64,000 nt of DNA from Buxus sempervirens (GCA_947561395.2 OX387187.1:4966976-5030975), one strand, 5' to 3'. Numbered from the stretch's first letter, positions 11,082-23,086 are shown. Notes: generated by a model from the letters alone, not told the origin. Program-made: numbers and translations.

Positions 11082-13048
11082 CTTCCCCCCTACAGCCCCC
11101 TTAGCATGTTGCTTTTTTTTGTGACCACCAACAGCCCTCCATTGCCCTTTTAACTTCTGTTTTTTTGTGCATCAATGTGCCCCCTGTCATGCTACTGTTA
11201 TGTTCCCAAGCCCCTTTAGGGGTTGCTGTCCCAGCAGGTTTAGAAACCCAAAACCATCCCCAGCATTAGCCCATTAGAGCCATGCATGAAGGCCCCCCTC
11301 CCTCTCCTCCATCTTTTCATGTTGTCTCCAGCCCATCATGGACATGTTTAATCCCCTTTTTAGTTACTGCCCGGGATACCTGCAGCATGTAATTCTTATG
11401 TGTTGATGTATATCATGTTGTTTTGGGTATCTTTTGGATGCATGCATGGATTCCCCATTCTAGGACCATGCTAGACCTCTTTAATGGTCTTACTATCTTT
11501 TTAAGCATGAGCTGGATGCATGTATTGCTGATCCACATGCATGTTATATAGACAAGTGTGTGTAAAAGTTTTGAGCTCGAGCATGCTTCAAGCCCTTGCT
11601 TATTTGTTTTTTTACCAATGATGAGCTTGCTGTTCAGTGTGTTGGGAAACCAAAACAGGGACACCTTGGTCCCTATTTTACTGGTATATATGACCCAAGA
11701 TAGAAGAGGCAACCTCAATGCTTCTTCTCTCCTTTCCTTCCTGAAGAATCCCAAAAGAGACCAAATGAGGAACTCCCGGTGACCTAAACCAATGTGGGCC
11801 CTCTCAGGGGCCCATGCAACCTTTAGAACATTCCTGGGAAGTCCAAGAATGTGGCCCATATGGAAAATCCCAAGAAATAGCACTTTTAGTCTAATCCGAC
11901 AACTCAGGTCGGATCAGCACTTGTCTGTGTGTAGCCAACCTCCCAGGTCAGCTACAAATGTAATTTTGTGTAGCCGACAACTCAGGTCAGCTATACTGTT
12001 ACAAATACAATTTCCTGCTTAGCTTGCCTCCATGCCTTTTTCGATGATACTTTCAACTAAACTGAGCAAACCACCCGGAAACTCAACATGGGACATAGAC
12101 CACCGGTCCAACCGGATACACAATGGGCCTTCCAACGAGGCCCACCAAACCCAACGAACCCTCCTGCATGTAAATAAGCAAGATAAGTAAATTAACTAAC
12201 TGAGCCGGGCGGGCCAAACCCAGTGCGGCCCACCCAAACCTAATTTGTGGCATGATGTGGTAAGTAGCATGGTTTAGCCGAGACCATGGGCTAGGGCCTA
12301 AAGGGCCCGCCAAGCCCACTAACCGAACCAAGTAAGGGTTTAAGCCCTGACTTCAAGGAACTTGGGCTTTCAAGCCCAAATCTGAACTACGGGCCCCAAG
12401 CCCAGTGTCCAGCCCACTTTGGAACATTATATCAAAGATAAAGTAAAAATACTAGGCAACACTTGTGCGACCCGCCCAATGGGCCCACAAACCAATCCGG
12501 CCCACCTGAAATAAAACTTAATCTCAATCTGTAAAGCTAAACCCTAAATAAAACAAAGTAAATTCACCTAAGCCCAAAGGGCCTCTCAAGCTTAGACCGA
12601 GGCCCACCAGGGGATATGTGAGCTTAACCAAGCCCACCAAGGACACTGTGGGCCTTCCAACGGGGCCCACCCAATCAGACTCAGACCACTTAATTAAGCA
12701 AGATAAAATCAATTAAAGGGACCCGCACCATCTAGGTGGTCCCGCCAGACTTAACCAAATTGCATGCTGGATTAGGAATCGGGTGAGTGAAGACCGAGTT
12801 GACTCAAACCAGGAAACCTATGGGACCCGTCAATCGATGGGGTGAACTAGGGTGTCTACGGACTTCCCCGGACAGTAATTGAGACCTTACTTAGAATCTC
12901 AAGCTGCAGACCAGCCCAATAGACAAACTTAGGCACCCAGGTGTCCGCCTGCACTCCATCAAGTGGTGGCGACTCTAACCTTCTCATTTTACCCATCCGA
13001 AGGCATGCATGAGAATCCGTGCGCCCCGCCGTGCGACCCATGCGCACA
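11082..13048 (+). repeat. 3' portion of a family-B LTR
   Basis: Homologous to the middle and end of the B LTRs at 27375-38124 and 40576-43844. Shared features are GGCCTTCCAACGGGGCCCAC blocks, Pro-like GGGCCC-rich text, CAGGTGTCCGCCTGCACTCC, and the end ATGCGCACA at 13048. It carries an inverted-repeat array built on GCCGAC/GTCGGC at about 11890-12000. The 5' part of the LTR, with promoter and 146-bp repeats, is absent. No coding sequence was seen. Confidence 0.7.
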
Positions 13049-13490
13049 CTCCTGGCGAAACTTCTGCAAATGATAGTCCTCCTTGGGATTTTAGCTAAAC
13101 ACTCTTATTATTTGAGGTGAGTAACACCAGATAGCTTCGGTCCTATACATATTATTTTTTTTTTTGGCTAAATTTATTTGTCTACTTATAATTTTAGAAT
13201 TCAAAATTATTATATTACTGATGCATGATTCATTGCTATTTTCATGCAGGGCTATTAAATTGATACGAGTTACAATGTCACTTGTTAATGGAAACCACCA
13301 ATTTACTTTTATTTAGTTTAATTTATATGACATGAATGTTTGCAGTACTTTAATTTTATTGGAATCTCTTCTAATTCAAATTTTTTTTTTTTGTAATTCC
13401 CTTGTTCTATTTATTATAAAATTTGCCACGAAATTAGGTATTTTACAGGATTTTCTATGGCACTAATTATAGATTTTGTTTTTGCAGGTA
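13049..13490. other. Unassigned AT-rich spacer
   Basis: No ORF, RNA or clear repeat recognised. Contains poly-T runs at about 13147-13156 and 13380-13391. It may be internal sequence of the truncated CACTA element that ends at 13972, but nothing shows this. Confidence 0.3.
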
Positions 13491-13972
13491 TAGGTCTTTA
13501 GCGACGGTAGCAACCGCTGCTAAAGACCCCAAAAGTTTTAACAGTGAAACATAATGTGGTTTGGCCTCGGTAGCTACTGCCACAAAATATATAGCAAGTA
13601 TTAGCGGCAGGACTTACCGCCACTAATAAATAAATGGAAGCACGTGAGGTTTTTAGCGGCGGTAATTACCGCCAATGATACTTAGTATTAGCAGCGGGAA
13701 TTATTTCTGCCGTTAATATTTTCTTATTAAGCGATGGTAGTGAGCGCCGGTAAAACGACTTTTGGCGGCTGTAGGTACCGCCACCAAAGCCTCGTCGACT
13801 ATTTCTCAGAATTACCGACGGTAAATTTTGTACCGCTGTTGAGGCTGTCGCCAATTGGTTTAGCCGCTGGGTATTAAGCGGTGGGAGGCTTTACCAGTGC
13901 TTAAAGATTTAACGGCGGTAATGTGACTTTTACAGAAACCTACCGCCGGTAAAAGTCGGAATTTTTGTAGTG
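13491..13972. mobile_element. CACTA (En/Spm) transposon end with subterminal repeats
   Basis: The sequence ends TTTTTGTAGTG, the inverse of the CACTACAAAAA terminus of CACTA elements. The preceding ~480 bp are packed with the subterminal motif GCGGCGGTAATTACCGCC and variants in both orientations, which is where CACTA transposases bind. No opposite terminus was found nearby, so this is a truncated end or the right arm of an element whose left part was lost. The distal end at 38656 shares the CCGCCGGTAAA motif and belongs to the same type. Confidence 0.7.
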
Positions 13973-14136
13973 ACAGAAACAATAAAACCAAAAATACCAT
14001 GATATATATAAAGACAAAAATTACATCTTTGGTTCCAAAAATAAAACAAACATAAAACTGAAACAAAAGAAAGTAAATACATGTGTTTCTCTTTCCCCCA
14101 CCCATGAACAAAACAAAAACAAGAACCACTGATACA

Positions 14137-15339
14137 TCAACTCGATGGCCCAGCGCCATCGCCACCCTCATCTCCCTCATCCTCACCCTCAGCCTCCTCA
14201 TCACAAGCATCCTCATCTCCAGTATCTCCAACCTCCACATCAACTCCCTCCTCCTGAGCTGCTGTTGTAGCAGATGGTCCAGCACCATGTCCAAGTGTGT
14301 CCGAATATCCCACAAAGGTGTGGAACTCCTCATAGAGCCTAGTCAACTGCTGCTGCATCCCCGTCATCATCTCCTCCATGCAGCTCTGGCTAAGAGCCAT
14401 CCGTGAAATTTGCTCTTGAAGAGCCACCATGTCACCTGTAGGAGTAGAATAGGAAGTAGGAGTAGAACAAGTGGAAGGAACACTAGGAATAGGGGCCGAT
14501 CGTCACTGAGACCCAGATGGAGGAGCATAACCCCCAACCCCAGCTCTCCTAGAGTGGGCTATACTCGACTCCATGGTCCTCTTATTAATTGGCTGCCCTA
14601 GAGTCATAGGAACGTAGGGAGGGTACTCGACCGAAGAAGAACGGATAAACCTAACAATCAGGCAACCGAAGAAGAGAGGAATAGCTTTCTCTTGGTCATC
14701 AACAACCCCAAGCATGATGGAAATAATGTGGGAAGCTAGGTCAATAGAAGCACCCTTCTTGAGGCCGTAGAGAAAGAGGAGTTTGGAACTAGGAAGGGAG
14801 GAAAAGTGAGAAACAAGCCAAAGATTAGTAAAAGCAATTCTTTGTAAGATAGAGGTGTGAACTGGGAAGCTGGAAGTGGAGAAGGCAGACCCACCATCAT
14901 AGGCACACTCCTGCTCCATAAGGAATGTAGCAACAATAGAGAAATCTGGAGGCGAAGTGTAGGGGTAGACAGGATCCTTCACGATGGGAATACCAAGAGC
15001 AGAGGCAAGAGAGGAAGGAGTAACAGGGAGAAAGGTGCCCCTCACATACCCTCGGAAGGAAGACCTATCAGGAGCAACTCCATGGATATTACTGTAAAAC
15101 TCCCTCACCATATTAGCGGAGGGGAGAGTAGGGTATTTAAACAAGGAACTCCAACCTCTAGCATCAAAGATCTCCTGAATGCTAGAGTCGAAAGCATCAA
15201 AATAAACTTACCTCTCTAGGAGGATGTTCCTATCCTCGAAAGACTCGTCATAGAACCTCTTGCACTCTTTGTTCTTAAACCTTTTATCAACCTCAACCCT
15301 AGGCCTTTTAGAAGGGTTTCTACTAGAGGCTCTATCCAT
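14137..15339 (-). pseudogene. Putative plant transposon protein (PF20167-like), decayed
   Basis: One frame runs from an ATG at 15339 to a stop at 14137 (about 400 codons), broken only by a TAA at 15208-15210 and a TGA at 14503-14505. The N-terminus is basic (MDRASSRNPSKRPRVEVDKR). The middle, FKYPTLPSANMVREFYSNIH ... RGTFLPVTPSSLASALGIP, resembles the plant putative transposon protein domain often annotated beside Ty3/gypsy and Tat-type elements. The C-terminus has a Met/Gln-rich coiled-coil-like stretch and then a strongly acidic tail (DEDACDEEAEGEDEGDEGG). Neither stop is associated with a frameshift. The domain name is from memory of the family, and its biochemical role is not known to me. 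An intron at the first stop (AGG|TAAGT) is possible but not required. Confidence 0.6.
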
Positions 15340-16253
15340 CTAAGAGTAGGAATCGAATAGAAGAAGAAATAAAGAGAAGAAGGAAAGAAGTCAGAAGTTA
15401 GAGATAAAAGTAAGAAATTAAAAACAACATATAAAAATCTAAATGTTAAGCTAAAAAGGGCTCAATTATATGTTAAAGCATGCTTAGATACACTGTAAGA
15501 ACTCCTGGAAAACCGAAAAATCAAAAGCAAAATTGAAGAAATTAGGAACAAAAAATTTATTTTTCACTCAGGCCAGTCGCTCGAACCATCGCTCGAGCGA
15601 CAGCCCGAGCATTCAAAACCGAAAATGCCCAGATTTGGGGATTTTCGCACCAACCATCAAACCGCTAAAACCATTCAATTAATCCACTTTAATTCAACAA
15701 TAGAACATGCCACGAACTAGAAGAAACAAATCTGAGCAAAAATAATCTAGTATTAAAGCCAAAACAGAAATTTTGAGATGAAAACCCTAGGGCATTTGGA
15801 GAAAAACGAAAACCCTAGTTAGATTCCAGTTGTTGAGCATCAAATCTACAAAACCTTACCTTTAGCCTAAGTAGAAATGGTCGAATGGGCCTCTAGGAGG
15901 TGGGTTGAGCACAAGCACACGAGCAGAGGGTTCCTTTCAAACACAGTAAACGCAAACAGTGAAAAGTCAAAAGTGAAGATAGAAAGGAAAGAGGGAAAAA
16001 TCTGGTTTTAAAAGGGTACAGTAAATGGCCGCTCGAGCGCCCATGCGAGCGACAATTCGAGCGCCCGTTTAAAATATATATATATATATAAAACTTAGAA
16101 ATAGGTTTTATGCATCTTGAAAATTCAAACCCAAACATTTCTTTGTGATTATGTCTTGATTGAAATGAAAATAGAGCATGCAATTTCTGAGAATAACTAA
16201 AATAATAAATTTGATTATACTATATGTATATATTTGGGGATGAATTGATAGTG

Positions 16254-16292
<39 letters not shown>

Positions 16293-16460
16293 ATTGATTG
16301 AATTATTTGTTGATGCTTGATGAGCCGGTTGTACTATGGGATACGTAAAGTAAGTACACATATGATGTGTAAGTATGTAGTGTGAAATGTGATACTTTTG
16401 GTACAAATTAAAGCTAGAAGAAATTTTATAATTCTCTCCACAAGCTTTCATATAAGCTGA
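15340..16460 (-). other. Upstream region of the PF20167-like pseudogene; CTCGAGCG clusters
   Basis: No ORF of its own. In the pseudogene's sense it contains clustered GCTCGAGCG inverted repeats (about 16020-16070 and 15570-15610), a TATA-like CCCTTTTAAAACC (about 16005-16017), a pyrimidine-rich leader and a donor-like AAAG|GTAAGG (about 15855). The same CTCGAGCG repeats mark the H and D LTRs, so this may be the LTR or leader of the element that carried the pseudogene. Confidence 0.4.
16253..16292. repeat. (TA)n(GT)n microsatellite
   Basis: About 28 bases of alternating TA followed by about 12 of GT; expected to be length-variable. No other role seen. Confidence 0.9.
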
Positions 16461-18105
16461 GGCAAGGCGAATGTAGTCGCAGATGCCTTGAGCCGTAAGG
16501 GCATCACTGGCGAGACATCCATTTCCACATTAGCCACTTTCATGGCTAGTCAGTGTAGCCTTGTAAACGCAATTCGTGATTGGCAGGGGGAGTTCAGCTT
16601 ACCCCAGGATGGAGTAGTCCGAGTGGCTAGAGTTCAGGTAGAGCCTGATTTGATTCAGAGGATCAGGGTGAGTCAGTTAACTGCTACCAGGAGATTGTTG
16701 AGTGAGGGTTCTAAGACTGTCAGAGATTTTACTGATAGAGATGGATTATTGAGATTTTAGGGTCGGATTTCTGTACCAGCAGATGATGAAATTAAGGCAG
16801 TGATTATGGCAGAGGCTCACAGATCAAAGTATGCAGTGCATCCTGGCAGCACAAAGATGTATAGAAATTTGAAGGTAGTATATTGGTGGTCAGGAGTGAA
16901 GAAGGATATAGCAGAGTATGTTGCCAAGTGTCTAGTGTGCCAGCAGGTCAAGGCAGAGCACATGAGACCAGTAGGGTTGCTTCAACCCCTTCCTATTCCA
17001 GAGTGGAAGTGGGAGCACATCACCATGGACTTTGTGAGTGGATTACCCCTTTCTCTGAGAGGTCATGATGCTATATGGGTGATTGTAGACCATTTGACTA
17101 AGTCAGCTCACTTTTTGCCTATCAAAATGAACCAACCGCTTAATGCATTAGTAGAGATGTATGTGAAGGAGATCGTGAGATTGCATGGAGTGCCAGTATC
17201 TATTGTCTCCAATCGTGATCCTCGTTTCATGTCTCAGTTCTTGGAATCTTTCCAGAAGGCCATGGGTACAGAGTTGAAATTTAGTACAAGTTACCATCAT
17301 CAAACCAATGGGCAGTCAAAGAGGACAATTCAGACACTTAAGGATATGTTGCGATGTTGTGTCCTTGATTGAGGTGGTAATTGGAGTAAGCACCTACCTT
17401 TGGTAGAGTTCACCTACAATAACAGTTATCAAGCGAGTATTTAGATGGCACCGTATGAGGCATTGTACGGTAGAGCATATAGATCACCAGTCTGTTGGGA
17501 AGAAGTTGGTGAAAGATAGTATTTGGGTCCTCAGTATGTGGAGGACAGTGTTGACTTGGTAAAACTGATTAAGCAGCGATTGTTGGCAGCACAAAGTCGC
17601 CGAAAGAGTTTTGCAAATACTAGGTGACAAGACTTGAGTTTTGAGGTTGGTGATAAAGTATTCCTTAAGGTATCTCCTTTTCGTGCTATTAGGAGGTTCA
17701 GTAAGAAAGGAAAGCTTTCCCCAAGGTTTGTAGGACCTTTTGAGATTAATGGTATAGTGGGACCAGTAGCATATCGCTTGGCATTGCCATCTTCATTTGG
17801 ACTAGTTCACGATGTGTTCCATGTCTCGATGCTAAGGCATTATGTGCATGACCCTAGTCATATCATTGACTACAAACCTTTGGTCATACGTGAGGATTTG
17901 ACTTATGAGGAGCATCCAGTGCAGATATTAGTCAGGCGTGAGTAGATCCTCCGTACAAAGGTGATTCCACTTGTTAAGGTGCTATGGCAGAGTCATACAG
18001 TGGAGGAAGCCACATGTGAGTTGGAATATGAAATGAAGAAGAAATATCCATCTTTATTTGAGGAATCATAAGGTAAATTTCGAGGACGAAATTTTTTTGT
18101 TAGGA
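16461..18105 (+). pseudogene. pol: Decayed Tekay-type gypsy pol (RNase H end, integrase, tail)
   Basis: Single frame beginning abruptly in the RNase H/integrase linker ([13 protein letters not shown]) and running to GKFRGRNFF at the PPT. It has the integrase zinc finger ([14 protein letters not shown] ... CLVCQQ), core motifs ([16 protein letters not shown] with D-to-N in the usual VSDRD, YNNSYQ) and the chromodomain-like tail (VEEATCELEYEMKKKYPSLF). Seven in-frame stops at 16758, 17370, 17442, 17517, 17625, 17943 and 18069 have no frameshift between them. Most fit CAG/CAA-to-TAG/TAA, CGA-to-TGA or TGG-to-TGA changes. RT, protease and gag are gone. It ends at a PPT followed by LTR H, so it is the 3' half of an element of the same clade as 20-9414. 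Confidence 0.9.
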
Positions 18106-18113
18106 GGGGAGAA
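18099..18113 (+). other. Polypurine tract of the dead gypsy element
   Basis: TTAGGAGGGGAGAA abuts the LTR start, which has changed from TGTAAAATCCC to TATAAAATCCC, so the terminal TG is lost. Confidence 0.8.
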
Positions 18114-19750
18114 TATAAAATCCCAGATTTTATTAATTAAATAGCTAATATTAATAAATAAGCTGATTAAGTTATTAATATGCAGTGGTTGAGGATTTGG
18201 TTCAACCCAAAGAAGACCAAAGTGAACCGGAGGAGAACTTGGAAAGCTAAACTAAGGTAAGATTTTCTTTAATTTAAGTTAAGGAGAAATTTTAGTTATT
18301 ATTATTTAGATTGTTATAGTGTAGAACTAAATAAAAAAATATAATAAAGAGAATAAAAAGGGAGGTGGTCGAACCCAGATATTGGAGGGTTGACCCAAAA
18401 GTATGCTTGGGTTGAGGTTTAATGGTTTGATTAGGTTAGGTTTAATGAAGGGGATAATTTAGTAAAAGGAACTAAAATATTAAAATAACCTAATGAATAC
18501 ATGTGGCTATTCACGTTCAAAACCAAAAGAGAACAGCCGCACGTCCAACTTCTCTTTTCTCTTCTATTCTTCAACTCTCCCATAATAAGATCAAATCCTA
18601 ACCTCAAAGCACCTTTTGAACAGCTTTACAGAAGGAGATAAGGAGGATTTTCGTTCAGCAAAACCCAGGTAAGAACAAACTAGAAGAAGGTTTCTGTTTT
18701 GGGAAGTTTAGATGTGTTTTGGGTTCCTAAAGACATGATTTTTTTATCCAGAAAAGGATAGAAGCTTGCTGTGATCGATTGGCATTCTTTGGAGTGATAT
18801 TAGAGTGCTTTTAAAGAAGTTTTAAGTTCCAAAAACAAGTAATTAGTCCCTTTAAACTTCATAAACAGAATTTTGGATTATTCAAGGAATGTGGTTATTC
18901 GCATGTTTTGATGATTGGTTTGCATGTTATATGTTGTTTTATTTGTTCTAAATTGTTCTAACATGTTTATAAAGTTTTCTTGAATGATTTAGAACGATTA
19001 TAATGCATTGGTTTTTTAATTTTCGCTTTTAGAAGGAATTACGCAACTTTTCGGAAAAATCAGAAAAAATGATTTGCGACAGGCCGCTTGAACCGTCGCT
19101 CGAGCGCCTCTATGTGGCTTGAGAGCAATTCGAGGACGCCCGAAAGCCGCTCGAGCGGAATTTCAAGCACCTCGCCTGTGCTTTTTAATTTCAGAAAAAA
19201 CCCGAAAGTGATCAAAACCCAGAACGTGAATGCTCGAAGCGTTGCTCGAGCAACCAACCCTGAAACAACTTGTTTTACTCAGCCGTTCAAGCGCCCTTGT
19301 TGCCGCTCGAGCGCCCTTCTGTCAGATTTTTAGAATTTGCCAACTAGCCTAGTGTTTCGCCACGAAATTGTTTTTATTCAATTTAAACCTATGTACCACT
19401 AAGTTTAGACTATTTAGAGATAGTTTGCATTGGTGGATCATTAAAATTAATTTTTATAAAGATTTTGGGTACGTTTTGCTAAAGAGGCTTTTTAACTTAG
19501 TGTCGTTGTTCCAAACAATTCTCTTTTAAACCAAACTTGATTTTAAGAGTTCTTACACCTGTATTTGGGTTATTTGAATGTGTTTTGTGCATCGAAGGAT
19601 TCGATACACATCCGGGACATAGTTGCCCGTTGAAACCTGGAGTTTGGACATATGACTTGGTGCCACTTGTGTGGATCTTTGGGTCACAGTTGTGACAAGG
19701 CAGGTGCCTGGTTTGTTTATTCCGCAGTTGTGGGTGGAAACCACACCTCC
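18114..19750 (+). repeat. Family-H LTR, truncated at its 3' end
   Basis: Follows the PPT directly and begins TATAAAATCCCAGATTTT. It contains a donor-like CCAG|GTAAGA at 18669 and a CTCGAGCG-rich inverted-repeat cluster at about 19080-19320. It loses similarity to an LTR at about 19750, before any ...GTTACA terminus, where the methyltransferase-like fragment's leader begins. No TSD can be read. Confidence 0.65.
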
Positions 19751-19796
19751 TCCAGGTTCTGCACTTGCTAAAACCCTAACTCCTTCCCCATCTACC

Positions 19797-19914
19797 ATGA
19801 CTGCAATTCTCTTCAAGCTCCAATTCATCTACCAGAACTTCTCCTACAAAGCTCTTCTCATCAAGATCTTCATTTTAGCCACCGCAATGGCCCTGATCCC
19901 TTGCTTAGATCTGA
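19797..19914 (+). pseudogene. Methyltransferase-like gene fragment, part 1
   Basis: From ATG 19797 the frame reads MTAILFKLQFIYQNFSYKAL then a hydrophobic signal-anchor segment LLIKIFILATAMALIPCLDL. It is interrupted by the solo LTR at 19915-22897 and continues in frame at 22903. The upstream AAACCCTAACTCCTTCCCC looks like a plant 5' UTR. Together the parts cover about 100 residues resembling the membrane-anchored N-terminus of a plant SAM-dependent methyltransferase family. This is recognition from memory, without a search. Base composition and codon use look genic, unlike the LTRs around it. Confidence 0.45.
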
Positions 19915-22897
19915 TGTACGCCCCGAACCCGGGCCAGTGCAAACCAACACCCAACCCAAACCGGTTCGCTACTGTAACAACCCAAGTCCGGTTCAACAAC
20001 CAAACTCGAGGTGTTACCACGAAGTTGGGGTCAGATACAAACCAAGATTCACAATAATTTTAAACCTTACTAATTAATTACATCAGAGTTATGGTGGCCA
20101 ATAAAAACAATTCTTTATTCAATAATATCAATTCAGTTTACAATAAAGTTTATTTAATCAACATGTGGCATTAATACCAATTATAATTCTACCCATCAAA
20201 TTAAAACCCCATTTTCGCGATCTCTCCAAGCAACCTGAAAAATAGGGGAAAACAGAGTGAGATTTACATCTCAATAAGTATCAGGTGCATGCAATAAGAA
20301 ACAGTCCAATGTAAGCAAATAGTCATGAGGTATTCGATTAATCAACGATAAGACGAGAAATCCAAGTTATCCATGGCAATTTCAAATAAAGCGATAAAAC
20401 AGATGATCATGTATAAATATCAGTAACTTGATGTTAACGAGGTAAAACCGACAAAAGCGATAAAACACGTGCCATTGCAGAACTCACAAAGATGATAAGT
20501 ATTTGAGATGACACTCAACTAACTGCTATACCACCGTGCGGCTTAGGCGCAGTGCTACTTAATGATACTCAAGCCCCATGTAGCGCAGCTGTAAACAAGA
20601 GCTGTAGTCACCGACTTATTGCGCACGAACTCAACAGAGTTGGCATGTGCCACCAGCATGCAGCACCAGAATCAATACATGGAGATGGTCGCTTATCCAC
20701 ATGTACAGGGAATCACCAGCAGCGCACCGGGGTGTCCCTCCAGACATAGGACCTTCCCAGAGCAAACTAACTTGCAAGGGAAGCACGCTCACATATAGGA
20801 ATAACTCAACCCAAACTAAATACCACTTAGCTAACCAGCCAAAACTATGGATCCATATACAGCTAAGCCCACTAACACAAACCACAATAAAACCACATAC
20901 GGGAGGACACGCTAAAGTAGGAGGCATACTCATTATTACCCGTAAAGGATTACATATCTCTACACAGAGGATTACCCATCTCGGCCGTAAAAGATAGTAT
21001 CAAACTCTACCACAGAAGCCGTATCACCCAACCGTAAAATTAAAGTGAACAGCATCATACTACATACCAAACCATACCCAATTATTCCATTCCATGTGGA
21101 AATCATGATTCAATCATTACAAATCCAATTATATGCTTTTTCAGGATAACATATGCAATTCTTCACAATAAAACTTATGCTTCATAAGTTCGATAAAACT
21201 CAGAGTTTATGCAATTACAGTATCCAACATTCATATTAAAAACTCAAATAAAGTAAAACAAATCTTACTTAGAGTTTCCTTTAATAAATCCCTTTGTTAG
21301 AATCCAATTTCCTATATTACACCTAAGCTAGTTTCTATTCAAATTTTTTTGTATTTTATTTCTCCAGCATATTCTACAAACCTAAAATAAAGTTTAGAAG
21401 ATGTTTATAAGCTATATGTACCAGTAGTATTATTTCTTGCAACATCCATACTCTTTGACCCTTTTATAGACACAACTTTCATTGAAATCTTCAATTTATT
21501 GGTTAAACTTTCCAATTTAATTTTATAATTTTTATACCTTAATTAGGTCCTTATAAAGATGCTAACATGCTTAACTAATCATAAAAATTATTAGATATTT
21601 ATTCAAATTACAAAATCCCCAAAATCTGCAAATTTTACATAGAACGCCGACCTCTACAGGGCTAGGCGATCCTAGGCGCTCGTGCAAAAATTAAACAGAA
21701 TTTTCCAGATTTTTAAAGTTCGGATTTTAAGGCCTTTGCTATATGTTTTCTTGGTCTAAATTAATCTACAAACCTTCTAAAACATACCTAGAGCCTTCTA
21801 GAGTAATTTTTATAAATTAAATACCCTCCTTCCTTTATTTACACAATCCAACTAAGCTTTCTTCTTTAATTTGATAAATCCATCAAGAATACCAATCATG
21901 AAAATATAAGCAACTTGATTCCATGTAAATACAGTTCCGTCTAATCCATTCTAACCATATGAAATCACAGAAAACAAAATCATGCAGTTCCTCACGTTTT
22001 CCAAGGTTACTACTTGCCTTATACGCTAAATCCTTCTTCCATTGAAACTTCTAATTCTGGACCTTACTTTTGCTCCCAAACGCACCAAGCTAGACTCTCC
22101 CAATTCAAATCTCCACCGTACACAATGTAGTTCTATCAGGGAAGACCAAAACCTCCAAATTTGAAGGCGATCCACTGCACAGATCTTCCCCGATCATGTT
22201 TGGATGATGGCTGGTCAGACACCTCCATTAGCCACCTTCTTCCTTTCTCTCTCTCTTTTCTCTCAATAATAAACCCACGAAAATTCCCTCTTGTCTAACC
22301 TTAGTTTCCTGTTTATATTAGGCTTTAGAAGTCCTAAACCAACCCTAATTGGCTAATTTAATTTGGGCTAACCCAACCATGGTCTAGTTAAAGTCTAATC
22401 CTTCTAATTTAATTTCTACTTTTTCTCCACCTTCTATTTTCCTACTTAAACAATACTAATTAAGTTTCTTATTATCTAAACTCCTATTTATAACCTATTT
22501 TCGTGCATAATATTTAATTAAACTTTAATATCACCTAAAACCTTATTTTCTCCAAATTAAGACGTGAAATCTCCTAATTACCCTTTTTCCCACTTTTAGG
22601 CTTTTATTAATTTCCTTTAATTTCTAAATTGTCAAAATAAATTATTTCCTTCTATTTTCCAATTCTAGTTATTATTTAATGATCTATTTATTAATTACTC
22701 TTTTCTGAAAATTACCAAAATACCCTTTTTACTCTTTTAGACTAATTTCATTAAAATTCTTTCTTTATTTTCTACTTATGACTTATTCGAATTAATTATC
22801 CTTTAAATCTTCACTTTTCATTTTAACCAGGACTCAACTCGCATTTTCTTTTATTTATTATTTATTTATTTATTAGACGAAAATTCGGGGTTTTACA
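19915..22897 (-). mobile_element. Solo LTR, family G
   Basis: 2,983 bp, TGTACGCCCCGAACCC ... GGGGTTTTACA, flanked by a perfect 5-bp TSD TCTGA (19910-19914 and 22898-22902). It is related to family A in its U5-side third (the run around 20515-20800 matches 900-1140) but divergent elsewhere. In element sense it has a TATA-like AATATAAACA at about 22314, a GC-type donor AAGGCAAGTAG at about 22010-22020, a CpG-rich segment near 21647-21690 and the hairpin TGAGAT-GTAA-ATCTCA at 20258-20273, then TATTTTTCAG. The EDYY tail is not recognisable in this copy. No internal domain is present. Confidence 0.93.
20258..20273 (-). other. LTR hairpin, GTAA-loop version (family G)
   Basis: In element sense TGAGAT-GTAA-ATCTCA: a 6-bp perfect stem closing a GNRA-type tetraloop, at the same place relative to the TTTTTCAG acceptor as the TTCG-loop hairpins of A, D and E. 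Confidence 0.55.
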
Positions 22898-22902
22898 TCT
22901 GA

Positions 22903-23086
22903 TCCCTTCCATCGACGGAACCGATCGTTCTTTCACATTTGAAACTGCTAAACATCGCATGAGCCCATCAGATCTCGAAATCACATTTCGGGAGCTGATG
23001 GCGGGGAATTTGCTTATCAACAGCTATAAAGCACTGTCGATTGGCTGTGATTCGGTGAGCGCCATGATGGTGTTGAAGAATTTTTA
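22903..23086 (+). pseudogene. Methyltransferase-like gene fragment, part 2
   Basis: Continues the frame of part 1: after removing the LTR and one TSD copy the junction reads CLDLIPSIDGTDRSFTFETA, then KHRMSPSDLEITFRELMAGN ... YKALSIGCDSVSAMMVLKNF and a stop. The ALSIG.D...A...LKN segment resembles the SAM-binding region I of a class I methyltransferase (the usual G-x-G-x-G looks replaced by IGCDSVS). The frame ends where homologues would continue into the catalytic core, so this is a 3'-truncated copy: a partial duplication, a captured fragment or an exon-1 remnant. Confidence 0.5.

Noticed and set aside
11413..11883. 156-codon minus-strand ORF in the B LTR fragment
   Set aside because: Not conserved in the other B LTRs at the corresponding place; treated as chance.
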